The notes beneath the pieces were generated by a model. That model saw only the letters and a list, made by a program, of their open reading frames with translations. It made no database searches and was not told where the DNA came from. The position numbers and the translations under genes were made by a program. Shown here piece by piece: positions 41,725-50,450 of a stretch of 64,000 nucleotides of DNA (the stretch's first letter is position 1; every line of letters starts with the position of its first letter). Source of the DNA: Azospirillaceae bacterium (lineage in GTDB: Bacteria; Pseudomonadota; Alphaproteobacteria; Azospirillales; Azospirillaceae); NCBI GenBank assembly GCA_035645145.1, contig DASQNC010000016.1, forward strand, positions 62,001-126,000, in the 5' to 3' direction.

Positions 41725-43760
41725 CCACGGACCTTCCCCCCCCCATCGAACGCCGGCCGCTTGCCGAACACCGGCCCACCATCGAAGGCGGACCGCTTGT
41801 CGAACTCCGGAACGTCGGCAAGAGCTACCGGACCGGCGAGGTCGACACCCCCGTCCTCCGAGACCTCTCGCTGAAGATCTTTCCCGGCGAGTTCGTCGCC
41901 ATCCTGGGGGCGTCCGGGTCTGGCAAATCGACATTGATGAACATCCTGGGCTGCCTCGATCGGCCGAGCGGCGGAACCTACCTGCTGGACGGGGTCGAGG
42001 TCGGCGGATTGGACCGGGATCAACTGGCCGTCCTGCGGCGCGACGTGTTCGGCTTCGTGTTCCAGCAATACAATCTGCTGCCCAATGCGACGGCCGCCGA
42101 GAATGTGGAAATGCCGGCCATCTATGCCGGCAGCCCGCGGCGCGAGCGGGCGGGCCGTGCGCGGGGGCTGCTCGACCGGCTCGGCCTGTCCGACCGTACC
42201 GGCCACCGGCCGGGCCAGCTGTCGGGCGGCCAGCAGCAGCGGGTCTCGATCGCCCGCGCCTTGATGAACGGCGGCCGGGTCATCCTGGCGGACGAGCCGA
42301 CCGGGGCACTGGACAGCCGCAGCGGGCGGGAGGTGATGGACCTGCTGCGCGAACTGAACGCCCGGGGCCACACGATCATCCTGATCACCCATGACAGCGA
42401 GGTGGCCGCGCAGGCGAACCGGCGCATCCGGCTGGCCGACGGGCGCATCGTGTCGGACGACGGTGCCGGGATGAACGGGACGGGCCACGGGCACCCGGCC
42501 CCCGCGCCGGTCACGGGCGGCACGGCGGCGGTTCCCACCGCAGCGGCTCCCATGGGGGCGGTTCCCTTGGTGGCCGACCTCGGCGAGACGGTCCGCATGG
42601 CGTTCCGGTCGATGCGGGCGAACCTCTTCCGCACCGTCCTGACGCTGCTCGGCATCGTCATCGGCGTGGGTTCGGTGATCGCCATGCTCGCCATCGGCGA
42701 CGGCGCCAAGCGGGCGGTGGTCAGCCGGATCGAGGCCATGGGCACCGACCTGCTGCTGGTGCGCCCCGGCGGGCCGAACATGCGCGGCCGCGGGGACATC
42801 GCCACGCTGGTCCCGGACGACGCGCGGGAAATCGCGCGCCTGCCGGGCGTGCGCAGCGCCGTTCCCGAGGCCGGTGGTTCGGCGACGCTGCGGTTCGGCG
42901 GCAACGACCACCAGACCGGCGTCACCGCAACCTCCGAAGCCTTCGCCGCCGCCAAGAACTGGCTGGTGGAACGGGGCGCCTTCATCCAGGACGAGGACGT
43001 GCGCGACTACGCCCCGGTGGTCGTCCTCGGACGCACGGTCGCAAAGGATTTGTTCGACGATGGAACGGATCCGATCGGCCGGTACGTGCTGATCAAGAAC
43101 GTCCCCTTCCAGGTCGTCGGCATCATGTCCGAGAAGGGCGCCACCCCCTGGGGCAGCGACCAGGACGACGTCGCCTTCGTGCCGCTGACGACCGGCAGCC
43201 TGCGCCTGTTCGGCCAGCGCCACCTGCGGTCCGTCACCGTTCAGGCGGCGGACGTCGGCGCCATCAACGCGGTCCAGCGCGAGGTCGAGGAACTGCTGCG
43301 CGCCCGGCACGGCGCCGAGGATTTCCGCGTCCGCAACATGGCCTCCGTGCTGGAGACCGCGACCGCGACGCAAAACGCCTTCACTCTCCTTCTGGGGTCG
43401 ATCGCGGCCATCTCGCTGCTGGTGGGCGGCATCGGCGTGATGAACATCATGCTGGTCAGCGTCACCGAACGGACCCGTGAGATCGGCATCCGCATGGCCA
43501 CCGGCGCCCGGTCCGGCAACATCCAGCTCCAGTTCCTGACCGAGGCGCTGGTCGTGTGCAGTGCGGGCGGCCTGTTGGGCGTCGGCGGCGGCCTTGCGGC
43601 CGCCTGGATCATCGGGCAGTTCGGCACACCGACCATCGTGTCCCTGCCCCCCGTGCTGCTTGCGTTCGGCTGTGCCGCCGGCACCGGCCTGCTGTTCGGG
43701 TATCTGCCGGCGCGCAAGGCCTCGCGGCTCGATCCCGTGGTTGCCCTCGCCTCCGATTGA
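41721..43760 (+). CDS. macB: MacB-like ABC exporter (ATPase fused to FtsX-type permease)
   Basis: 679 residues. The N-terminal ATPase (~25-265) has Walker [10 protein letters not shown], signature [15 protein letters not shown], Walker [13 protein letters not shown] and a His switch in LITHDSEVA. After an Ala/Gly/Pro linker, four membrane helices and a large periplasmic domain follow (first helix at [23 protein letters not shown], last two around [21 protein letters not shown]). It powers a tripartite pump with the adaptor upstream and the outer-membrane factor downstream. It starts inside the macA stop and ends 1 bp into the outer-membrane gene. Confidence 0.93.
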   Translation: MTTDLPPPIERRPLAEHRPTIEGGPLVELRNVGKSYRTGEVDTPVLRDLSLKIFPGEFVAILGASGSGKSTLMNILGCLDRPSGGTYLLDGVEVGGLDRDQLAVLRRDVFGFVFQQYNLLPNATAAENVEMPAIYAGSPRRERAGRARGLLDRLGLSDRTGHRPGQLSGGQQQRVSIARALMNGGRVILADEPTGALDSRSGREVMDLLRELNARGHTIILITHDSEVAAQANRRIRLADGRIVSDDGAGMNGTGHGHPAPAPVTGGTAAVPTAAAPMGAVPLVADLGETVRMAFRSMRANLFRTVLTLLGIVIGVGSVIAMLAIGDGAKRAVVSRIEAMGTDLLLVRPGGPNMRGRGDIATLVPDDAREIARLPGVRSAVPEAGGSATLRFGGNDHQTGVTATSEAFAAAKNWLVERGAFIQDEDVRDYAPVVVLGRTVAKDLFDDGTDPIGRYVLIKNVPFQVVGIMSEKGATPWGSDQDDVAFVPLTTGSLRLFGQRHLRSVTVQAADVGAINAVQREVEELLRARHGAEDFRVRNMASVLETATATQNAFTLLLGSIAAISLLVGGIGVMNIMLVSVTERTREIGIRMATGARSGNIQLQFLTEALVVCSAGGLLGVGGGLAAAWIIGQFGTPTIVSLPPVLLAFGCAAGTGLLFGYLPARKASRLDPVVALASD

Positions 43761-45169
43761 TGCCGACGATGACGCCCCGCGCCCTCGTTCCCACGATCCT
43801 GCTGGCCCTGACCGGGTGCGGCATGATCCAACCCGCGGCAGGCCCGGGCCGGCCCGACGGCCCCGTGCCGGTGTCGTGGCACAACGGGGCACCGGACGCC
43901 GGCCCGGCCACGCCCATTCCCGATACCTGGTGGGCTGGCTTCGGAAGTCCGGAACTCGCCGCCCTGATCGCCGAGGCGCACCGGGGCAATCCGGATCTTG
44001 CCGCCAGCCGCCACCGGATCGTCCAGGCGGCGGCCCGCGTCCGGGCGGCCGGCGCCGGCCTGCTGCCCGTGCTCGATCTTTCGGGCAGCGCGTCGCGCGG
44101 CTGGCGCGGCGGGGGGCGGCGGCCGGGCGACAATTTCCAGGCCGGCTTCGACGCGGCCTACGAATTCGACCTGTGGGGCGGAAACCAGGCGGGCGTGGTG
44201 TCCGCCGAGGCTCTGCGCCGCGCCACCGCCTACCAGCGGGACATCCTGGCCCTGACGCTGGGGGCCGAAGTGGCGACGACGTATTTCCAGTACCTCAACC
44301 TCAACGACCGGCTGGAGAATGCGCGGCGGATCCTGGGGATCGCCGAACGGGTGCTGGCCCTGGTCGTGCGCCAAGCCGAACTCGGGGCCGCATCGGGCCT
44401 GGAGGTCAGCCAGCAGCGCGTCGCGGTGGCATCCCTGCGCGCCGGCATTCCCGCCTTCGAGCAGCGCCGGGCGGAAACGCGGAACGCGCTGGCCGAGCTG
44501 TTGGGCACCACGCCGGGCGCCCTCGCGATCCGGAGCCGCTCGCTGGACGAGGTGGCTTTGCCGGCCATCTCCCCCGGCCTGCCGTCCGAACTGCTGACCC
44601 GCCGCCCCGACATCCGGCAGGCGGAGGCATTCATCGCCGCGGCGGCGGCCGATGTGCGGCAGGCCCGCGCCGCCATGCTGCCCGCCATCCGGTTGACGGC
44701 CGGCACCGGCTATTCCAGCCCCGAGCTTGTGAACCTGTTCTCGCCCACGGGTTTCCTCGCCACCCTGGCCGCCGGGCTGACCGCCCCGATCTTCGACGGG
44801 GGCCGTCTGGCCGCCCTGCGGGACAGCACCATGGCGGAAGAGGCCGAGGCGGTGGATGCCTACCGGGCAACGGTGATCGCCGCATTCCGGGATGTGGAGG
44901 ACGCGCTGACCGCCGCACGCTTCCTGGCCGAGGTCGAAGCGGCGCAGCGGGAGGCGCTGGCCGCGGCGGAGGAGACCTATGCCCTGGCCGAAGCGCGCTA
45001 CCGTGCCGGCTCGGCGCCGTTCCTGACGCTGCTCGAAGCGCAGCGCAGCCTCTTCCAGCAGGAGGACGCCCTGGAGCAGACCCGCCTTGCACGGCTGACT
45101 GCCGCCGTCGCGCTCTACCGCGCGCTCGGGGGCGGTTGGTGCGAGGACGGGTGCGGCGCGAACCCCTGA
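43760..45169 (+). CDS. NodT-family outer-membrane efflux lipoprotein
   Basis: 469 residues from ATG 43760 (one-base overlap with macB, TGATG). The signal has a lipobox LTGC (Cys ~17), so it is anchored in the outer membrane. Family blocks: WWAGFGSPELAALIAEA, LDLSGSASRGW, VATTYFQYLNL, and repeated long helices of TolC-type barrels (AALREQ-like second half: ADVRQARAAMLPAIRLT). It completes a MacA-MacB-NodT tripartite exporter in one operon. Confidence 0.92.
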   Translation: MPTMTPRALVPTILLALTGCGMIQPAAGPGRPDGPVPVSWHNGAPDAGPATPIPDTWWAGFGSPELAALIAEAHRGNPDLAASRHRIVQAAARVRAAGAGLLPVLDLSGSASRGWRGGGRRPGDNFQAGFDAAYEFDLWGGNQAGVVSAEALRRATAYQRDILALTLGAEVATTYFQYLNLNDRLENARRILGIAERVLALVVRQAELGAASGLEVSQQRVAVASLRAGIPAFEQRRAETRNALAELLGTTPGALAIRSRSLDEVALPAISPGLPSELLTRRPDIRQAEAFIAAAAADVRQARAAMLPAIRLTAGTGYSSPELVNLFSPTGFLATLAAGLTAPIFDGGRLAALRDSTMAEEAEAVDAYRATVIAAFRDVEDALTAARFLAEVEAAQREALAAAEETYALAEARYRAGSAPFLTLLEAQRSLFQQEDALEQTRLARLTAAVALYRALGGGWCEDGCGANP

Positions 45170-45177
45170 AAAGAGAA

Positions 45178-45202
45178 GGCCCCCCGGCTGCGCCGGGGGG
45201 CC
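45178..45202 (+). terminator. terminator-like hairpin after the efflux operon
   Basis: Perfect 11-bp stem GGCCCCCCGGC / GCCGGGGGGCC with a 3-base loop, 9 bp after the stop of the outer-membrane factor. No T run follows on the plus strand; on the minus strand it is followed by TTCTCTTTTC. The remaining spacer to 45406 is AT-rich (45260-45320) and probably holds the next gene's promoter. Confidence 0.6.
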
Positions 45203-45406
45203 AAGGTCATCGTCAGGGAGGAAACGCAACCAATCGCTTGCAGGACCATGATGCCGCTTACCGGTTACATTATGGTTAACAAACCTATACGACTTCGGTT
45301 CACGTACTTTCGTAGGTAAACACCATCGGCCCCCGCGGAACCAACGGGTTGAGCCCCGGTTACCACCGGCAGCACGGCCGAACGACAAGGGCGGACGGAC
45401 AAAAGG

Positions 45407-46195
45407 ATGGCGAAGCACCCGGCGCCGGCGGGTCCGATCCGTCCCACTCCCTCCGATCGCGACCCGGGCCGGTCCCGTCGGTGTGTCCTGACGCTTGCCG
45501 CCGGTCTCGCCCTGATCATGCCGCGACCGGCGATGGCGCAGCCGACGAGGGGAAGGCCGATGGGGCATGTCGTGCTTCTGGGGGACTCGGTGTTCGACAA
45601 CGCCGCCTACGTGGCGGGGGGCCCCGATGTCGTCCGGCAACTGCGCGAACGTTTGCCGGCCGGCTGGCGGGCGACGCTGAACGCGGTGGACGGCGCCGTC
45701 ATCGGCGGCGTCGAACGGCAACTCGGCCACCTGCCCCCCGATGCCAGCCACCTCGTGGTCAGCGTCGGCGGCAACGATGCGCTGGGCAACGCCGGGATCC
45801 TGGAAGCGGGTGCCCGCTCGGTGGCCGAGGTGCTGGACCGGCTGGCCGGGATCCGGGAACAGTTCGAACGGGATTACCGGACCATGCTGCGCCAAGTGGC
45901 GGCGCGCGGCCTGCCCACGGCGGTGTGCACGATCTACGATCCGCGCTTTCCCGACCCGCTGCGGCGAAGACGGGCGGTGACGGCCCTTGCGACCCTGAAC
46001 GACGTCATCACGCGGCTGGCGTTCGCGAACGGCCTGCCCCTGGTCGATCTGCGCCTGGTCTGCAACGAGGACGGCGACTTCGCCAACCCGATCGAACCCT
46101 CGGTCCAGGGCGGCGCCAAGATCGCGACGGCCATCGCCGCGCTTGCCACCACGCAGGATTTCCGGCCCGGCCGGTCCACGGTGTTCGTGCGCTGA
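45407..46195 (+). CDS. SGNH/GDSL-type hydrolase, exported
   Basis: 262 residues; ATG 45407 sits after AAAAGG. A basic stretch (SRRCV) and hydrophobic core (LTLAAGLALIMPRPAMAQ) form an export signal. Block I is VVLLGDSVFDN (nucleophile Ser), block III SVGGNDALG. The usual C-terminal DxxH pair is not visible: the region reads CNEDGDFANPIEPSVQGG, so the third catalytic residue is unclear. It may be an esterase, lipase or glycan O-acetyl hydrolase in the periplasm. It converges on the dehydrogenase ending at 46215. Confidence 0.8.
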   Translation: MAKHPAPAGPIRPTPSDRDPGRSRRCVLTLAAGLALIMPRPAMAQPTRGRPMGHVVLLGDSVFDNAAYVAGGPDVVRQLRERLPAGWRATLNAVDGAVIGGVERQLGHLPPDASHLVVSVGGNDALGNAGILEAGARSVAEVLDRLAGIREQFERDYRTMLRQVAARGLPTAVCTIYDPRFPDPLRRRRAVTALATLNDVITRLAFANGLPLVDLRLVCNEDGDFANPIEPSVQGGAKIATAIAALATTQDFRPGRSTVFVR

Positions 46196-46214
46196 ACGGC
46201 CGGACCGGCCCCGG

Positions 46215-47753
46215 TCACCCCGCCAGCGGCATGCCCAGCATGGCGCGGCGCTTCAGCCACGGGCTGGGGCGGTAGCGCGGGTCGCCGTAGAAGTCCTGCA
46301 TGGCTTCCAGGATCGCCAGCACCGTGCGCGCCCCGATCCGGTCGCCGAGTTCCAGGGGACCGGCCGGATAGCCGAGGCCGAGCCGCACGGCGGCGTCGAT
46401 GTCGGCAGGGGTGGCGATGCGTTGCTGGGCAATGTCGCAGCCGATATTCACAATGGTCGCCACCACACGCGGCGCCACGAAGCCGGGGGAGTCCTCGACC
46501 AGGGTGCAGGGGTGCCCGCGGGCACCGAACAAGGCGCGCGCCTGGTCGCGGTATTCGGGAAGCGTGGCCGGCGTCGCCATCACCGTCCGGCGCCCGTCCA
46601 GACCGAACAGCGTATCGACCGCGACCAGCCGGGCGGGATCCAGGGCCTGATCCAGTGCCGTCGACGTGGCGTCCGGCCCCATTGGGGTGGTGACGATCAA
46701 GGCGTCGGCCCTCGGCATCGCGCCCTCGTCCATCCAAGCCCCGGCACCGAGCAGGGCGGCTTCCACCCGTGCCGCCCGGTCCGGCCGGGCTCGGGACAGC
46801 CAGACCGGCCGGGCACGGGCCAGGGCCGGATCCGGCACGGGTGGCTCGGGCGGACGCACCTGGGCCCCGTCCTGGTAGCGGTAGAAGCCCTCGCCCGTCT
46901 TGCGGCCCAACAGGCCGGCCGCATGGCGGGCCGCCAGGAGCGGCGACGGCCGGTAGCGGGGTTCCTGGTAGTACTGGGCGTAGATCAGCTCCATGACCGG
47001 GAACGACACGTCCAGACCGGTCAGGTCCATCAGTTCGAACGGGCCCATCCGGAAGCCGGCCGCCTCGCGCAGGATGCGGTCGACGTCGGCGAAGCCGCAC
47101 ACGCCCTCCAGCACCACCCGCAGCCCTTCGGTACCGAGGCCCCGCCCGGCATGGTTGACGATGAACCCCGGCGTGTCGGCGCACACCACGGCCCGGTGCC
47201 CCGTGGCCGCCACAAAGGCGGCAAGCCGGTCCACCACCTGCGCATCGGTGCGGGCGGCGCGAACCACCTCGACCACCTTCATCAGGGGAACGGGGTTGAA
47301 GAAATGCAGTCCCGCAACGCGGTCCGGGCGCCGCAGCCCGGCGGCGATGGCGGCCACGGACAGGGACGAGGTGTTGGTGGCCAGGATGGCGGAGTCGGCC
47401 ATCAACGCCTCCAACCGCCCGAACAGATCCCGCTTGGCGTCCAGCCGCTCGACGATGGCTTCCACCACCAGGTCCGCCCCGGCCAGATCCTCCATCCGGT
47501 CGGCGACCAGAATGTTCGACACCGCGGCGTCCCGGGCGTCCGGCGTCAGGCGCCCCTTGGCCATAAGCCCGTCCAGCACGCCGGCCACACCGTCGCGGGC
47601 CTTGGCCGCCGCCCCAGGCTGCGCATCGAAGCCCAACACCCGGCATCCGGCCTGCGCGGCCCATTGGATGATGCCGCGCCCCATGGTGCCGGTTCCCACC
47701 ACGCCAACCGTACGGATGCCGCCCGCCGGCGCATCCCCGCCCGCACCACCCAT
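46215..47753 (-). CDS. 3-hydroxyacyl-CoA dehydrogenase, PaaH/FadB-like
   Basis: 512 residues from ATG 47753 with GGGGGG close upstream; ATG 47792 is an in-frame alternative. The N-terminal NAD domain has VGVVGTGTMGRGI (~14-26), NTSSLSVAAIAAGL and the catalytic His in GLHFFNPVPLMKVVEVV, then two C-terminal helical domains: one at ~190-290 (TPGFIVNHAGRGLGTEG, FRMGPFELMDLTGLDV) and a second at ~415-505 (DSPGFVAPRVVATIVN). It oxidises 3-hydroxyacyl-CoA to 3-ketoacyl-CoA in beta-oxidation or phenylacetate/PHB pathways. Two tandem C-terminal domains match PaaH-type enzymes. A thiolase lies 6 kb away, not in the operon. Confidence 0.92.
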   Translation of the reverse strand: MGGAGGDAPAGGIRTVGVVGTGTMGRGIIQWAAQAGCRVLGFDAQPGAAAKARDGVAGVLDGLMAKGRLTPDARDAAVSNILVADRMEDLAGADLVVEAIVERLDAKRDLFGRLEALMADSAILATNTSSLSVAAIAAGLRRPDRVAGLHFFNPVPLMKVVEVVRAARTDAQVVDRLAAFVAATGHRAVVCADTPGFIVNHAGRGLGTEGLRVVLEGVCGFADVDRILREAAGFRMGPFELMDLTGLDVSFPVMELIYAQYYQEPRYRPSPLLAARHAAGLLGRKTGEGFYRYQDGAQVRPPEPPVPDPALARARPVWLSRARPDRAARVEAALLGAGAWMDEGAMPRADALIVTTPMGPDATSTALDQALDPARLVAVDTLFGLDGRRTVMATPATLPEYRDQARALFGARGHPCTLVEDSPGFVAPRVVATIVNIGCDIAQQRIATPADIDAAVRLGLGYPAGPLELGDRIGARTVLAILEAMQDFYGDPRYRPSPWLKRRAMLGMPLAG

Positions 47754-47923
47754 GCCGCCCCCCTTTGGATCCCTCGTCCCGACGGGGACCATTTCCGGGA
47801 ATCATGGCCGGCGGCGGGGCCGGACTGTCAACGGGTCGGGAGCGGCACCGCCATGGCACGGCCCATTCACATGGATTGTACCATGCCATGGCGGCCGCTT
47901 GCCGCCTGGGCGGGGAAATTGTC

Positions 47924-49099
47924 CTAACGGCTCTCGCCCAACTCCGCCGCGACCACGCCGCCGGCCGCGCCCATCACCTCGGCGTCGCCGGCCTGCATGG
48001 ACCGCGGTCCCGATACCGCCCGGGCTTGTTGCCCCTCGGCGCCGACCCATTGGGAACGGCCGGCCTGCACAGTCCCCCTGGCGCGGGCCGCACCCGACCG
48101 CCGACCAAGTGCCAATGCACCCGCCAGCAGCCCCAAGCCGGCGACGGCGATGGTGGCGCGAACGGCACCGGGGCTGAACATCCGGGCATTGTTGTACGCC
48201 TTGGCGTCGAAGCGGCCATGCGCGGCAAAGTCACCGGGTGCCGGCTCGTACAGGTTGGACACCGTGTCCCGTGGCGTGGGCTCGTGGGTCAGTTGCAGCG
48301 TGTACCCCTCGCGGGCCAGAACCCGGTCGCCGAGGCCGGGTGCCGCCATGGTGCCCAGGACCGTGGTCAGGGTCGACAGGCCGATCCAGCGCTCCCGCGG
48401 GGCGGCGATCGCGGCATCCACGACCTGCACGGCGACCGCCTCGGGCTGGTAGATGGGTGGCACGGGCTGGAACCGGCGGCCCATCTTGTTGGTGGACCAT
48501 TCGAATTGCGGCGTGTTCATCGCCGGCAGCTGCACCATGGTCAGCTTGACGTTGCTGCTCTCGTGCCGCAGTTCGGACCGCAGTGCGTCGGTGAACCCGC
48601 GCACGGCGAACTTCGCACCGCAATAGGCCGTCTGCATCGGGATCGCACGGTAGGCCAGGGCCGAGCCGATCTGAACAATGGTGCCGTGGTCGCGGGGGCG
48701 CATATGGCGCAGGGCGGCCATGGTCCCGTGCACCTGACCCAGGTAGATCACCTCGGTCGCCCGGCGGAACTCGCCCGGCGTGATGTCCTCGAACTCCGCA
48801 AACAGGTTGGTCGCGGCGTTGTTGATCCAGATGTCGATGCCGCCCAGCACATCGGCCGCCTGGTCGGCCGCGCGGAACAGGGCGCCGGCATCGGCCACAT
48901 CGGCCACCAGGGCCAAGCCGCGCGCGCCGGTCGCCTGCACCTCCTCCAGCGCGTGGCGCAGCCGCTCGCGCCCGCGCGCGACCAGTGCCACGTTCCAGCC
49001 GCGGCGGGCGAACTCCAACGCGATCGCCCGCCCCAAACCGGCCGAGCCCCCCGTGACCACCACCGTCCCGGTCGCCGAACCCGAAGTCCCCCGCGCCAT
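47924..49099 (-). CDS. SDR-family oxidoreductase with C-terminal extension
   Basis: 391 residues; ATG 49099 has AGGAGG seven bases upstream. Classical SDR core: TGGSAGLGRAIA (cofactor loop ~15-26), IWINNAAT, Ser in QIGSALAY, YCGAK (Tyr/Lys) and PAMNTPQF. Beyond ~250 residues it carries an extra ~140 residues with a helix-like hydrophobic segment (TIAVAGLGLLAGALAL), so it may be membrane-associated. Such long SDRs with this tail occur in soil alphaproteobacteria; the substrate is unknown. It is 170 bp upstream of the dehydrogenase on the same strand. Confidence 0.88.
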   Translation of the reverse strand: MARGTSGSATGTVVVTGGSAGLGRAIALEFARRGWNVALVARGRERLRHALEEVQATGARGLALVADVADAGALFRAADQAADVLGGIDIWINNAATNLFAEFEDITPGEFRRATEVIYLGQVHGTMAALRHMRPRDHGTIVQIGSALAYRAIPMQTAYCGAKFAVRGFTDALRSELRHESSNVKLTMVQLPAMNTPQFEWSTNKMGRRFQPVPPIYQPEAVAVQVVDAAIAAPRERWIGLSTLTTVLGTMAAPGLGDRVLAREGYTLQLTHEPTPRDTVSNLYEPAPGDFAAHGRFDAKAYNNARMFSPGAVRATIAVAGLGLLAGALALGRRSGAARARGTVQAGRSQWVGAEGQQARAVSGPRSMQAGDAEVMGAAGGVVAAELGESR

Positions 49100-49333
49100 C
49101 GCAACCTCCTCCTGCGCACGTCCGCACTCCTCTGGAACACGCAAGACGGACGGACGTCGCGGGTGCCCGCACACGGGTAAGACGGATCCAACGCCCGGCG
49201 CGATGCCGCCCCCCCTCGCGACCATGGGGGGCTACCGGGAATGGTCGCCCCCGTCCCCCTTCGCACCCGGACTTTCCGGCCCCGATCCGCGTTGAGTCCG
49301 GACAGGCGGCACTTTTCGGGCCGGAGGTGGACC

Positions 49334-49900
49334 ATGCTTTCGAAGGAGGGGTTGGAGAGGCGCGTTTCCCGGGGATCGGGCAAAATGGCGGTGCTGGCCG
49401 GACTGCTCATGCTGGCGGCCGTGCCGGCCGGCGCACAGGATGGCACCGGCGGGCTGTTCGAATGGCGGGGACGTGGCGCGGAGGCGCGGCACCTGTCCCC
49501 GGACGACACCCCGGGTCTTTTCGAACACGGGCGTCGGCGGGACGGATCCGCCGGATACGTGATCCTGGACCGCACCGGCCGCCCGGTCGGCACGGTGGAC
49601 CGCACAGATGGCCTATCGGGCGGCCTGTCGGGGATCTTCGTGCCCGACCGGTACGCCCGCCTCTTCGACCCCGATCCGCGCGACCGTCGCGACCGCCTCG
49701 GCGACCTGTTCCCGCACCGCCCGTTCGATCCATTCGACCGGTCCTTCGGAGGGGACCGGTTCGGACGCGGCATCTTCGACGATTTCGTCGTGCGGGATCG
49801 GCGGGGCCGCGCGGTCTACACCATCGAGCCGCGAACGGGCGGGCGCTTCGTGATCCGCGACCGCGACGGACGGCGGGTGGGCCGGATCGTCCCGCGTTGA
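49334..49900 (+). CDS. secreted Asp/Arg/Gly-rich hypothetical protein
   Basis: 188 residues; ATG 49334 follows GGAGG at 7 bases. A signal peptide (KMAVLAGLLMLAAVPAGAQ, cleavage near residue 36) exports it. The mature chain is unusually rich in Arg, Asp, Gly and Phe with short near-repeats of DRxGRxVG (DRTGRPVGTVD, DRRGRAVYTIE, DRDGRRVGRIV) around a central RDRRDR / DPFDRSFGGDRFGRG stretch. The repeats suggest beta-strand units or a calcium- or polysaccharide-binding surface; I know no family. It converges on the gene ending at 49904. Confidence 0.62.
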   Translation: MLSKEGLERRVSRGSGKMAVLAGLLMLAAVPAGAQDGTGGLFEWRGRGAEARHLSPDDTPGLFEHGRRRDGSAGYVILDRTGRPVGTVDRTDGLSGGLSGIFVPDRYARLFDPDPRDRRDRLGDLFPHRPFDPFDRSFGGDRFGRGIFDDFVVRDRRGRAVYTIEPRTGGRFVIRDRDGRRVGRIVPR

Positions 49901-49903
49901 CAC

Positions 49904-50401
49904 TCACCGTCCGCCGCGGCGCGGCCGTTTGGCCGGGACGCGGCGGTGGCGGGCACGCAGGCGGCGCACATTGGCCCCGGCCGCCAAGTGGACCGGGGCG
50001 ACCGCGGCCAACAGGGCCCCGGCGGCCGCATCCGCGGTCAGGCGCACGAGTTCGATCCGTCCCATGGCGCAGCGGACCGCATGGGCGGGCCATGCGGTCC
50101 ACGGCGGGAAGGGCACCATCCATGCACTGGCCAATGCCGCTTCCCGCCGCATCTGCCCAGCCCATGCCTCGGCCAGGAGTGGGATGGTCCGTACCCACGT
50201 CTGGGCGGCTGCGGCCCCCGCGCGGGTGCCGGCGGCCACCTTCTCCTCCACCATGCGGCGCAACTCCGGCCCGTGGTCGCCGTGCGGATTACCGGCCAAG
50301 GTGGTCAGCCGCCGGGCGATGACTTCGGCGGCGGCGAGGCCCAGGGCGCCACTGCGCAGCGCAAGCCTGTGTCCGGCATGATATCGGCGGGTATGGGGCA
50401 T
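49904..50401 (-). CDS. hypothetical Ala-rich protein, 165 residues
   Basis: No family recognised. ATG 50401 gives a basic N-terminus (HTRRYHAGHRLALRSG), then amphipathic Ala/Arg helices (LAAAEVIARRLTTLAG, AWAGQMRREAALASAWM) and an Arg-rich C-terminus (RRLRARHRRVPAKRPRRGG). This pattern is reminiscent of phasin-like granule proteins that bind PHB surfaces and DNA, but the resemblance is only compositional. It lies 49 bp after the glycosidase-RmlD fusion on the same strand. No strong ribosome binding site. Confidence 0.55.
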   Translation of the reverse strand: MPHTRRYHAGHRLALRSGALGLAAAEVIARRLTTLAGNPHGDHGPELRRMVEEKVAAGTRAGAAAAQTWVRTIPLLAEAWAGQMRREAALASAWMVPFPPWTAWPAHAVRCAMGRIELVRLTADAAAGALLAAVAPVHLAAGANVRRLRARHRRVPAKRPRRGGR

Positions 50402-50450
50402 CGGGATGGCCTGACCGTCCGTCCGGTTGGGATGTGGGCGGCTGTCGGCA

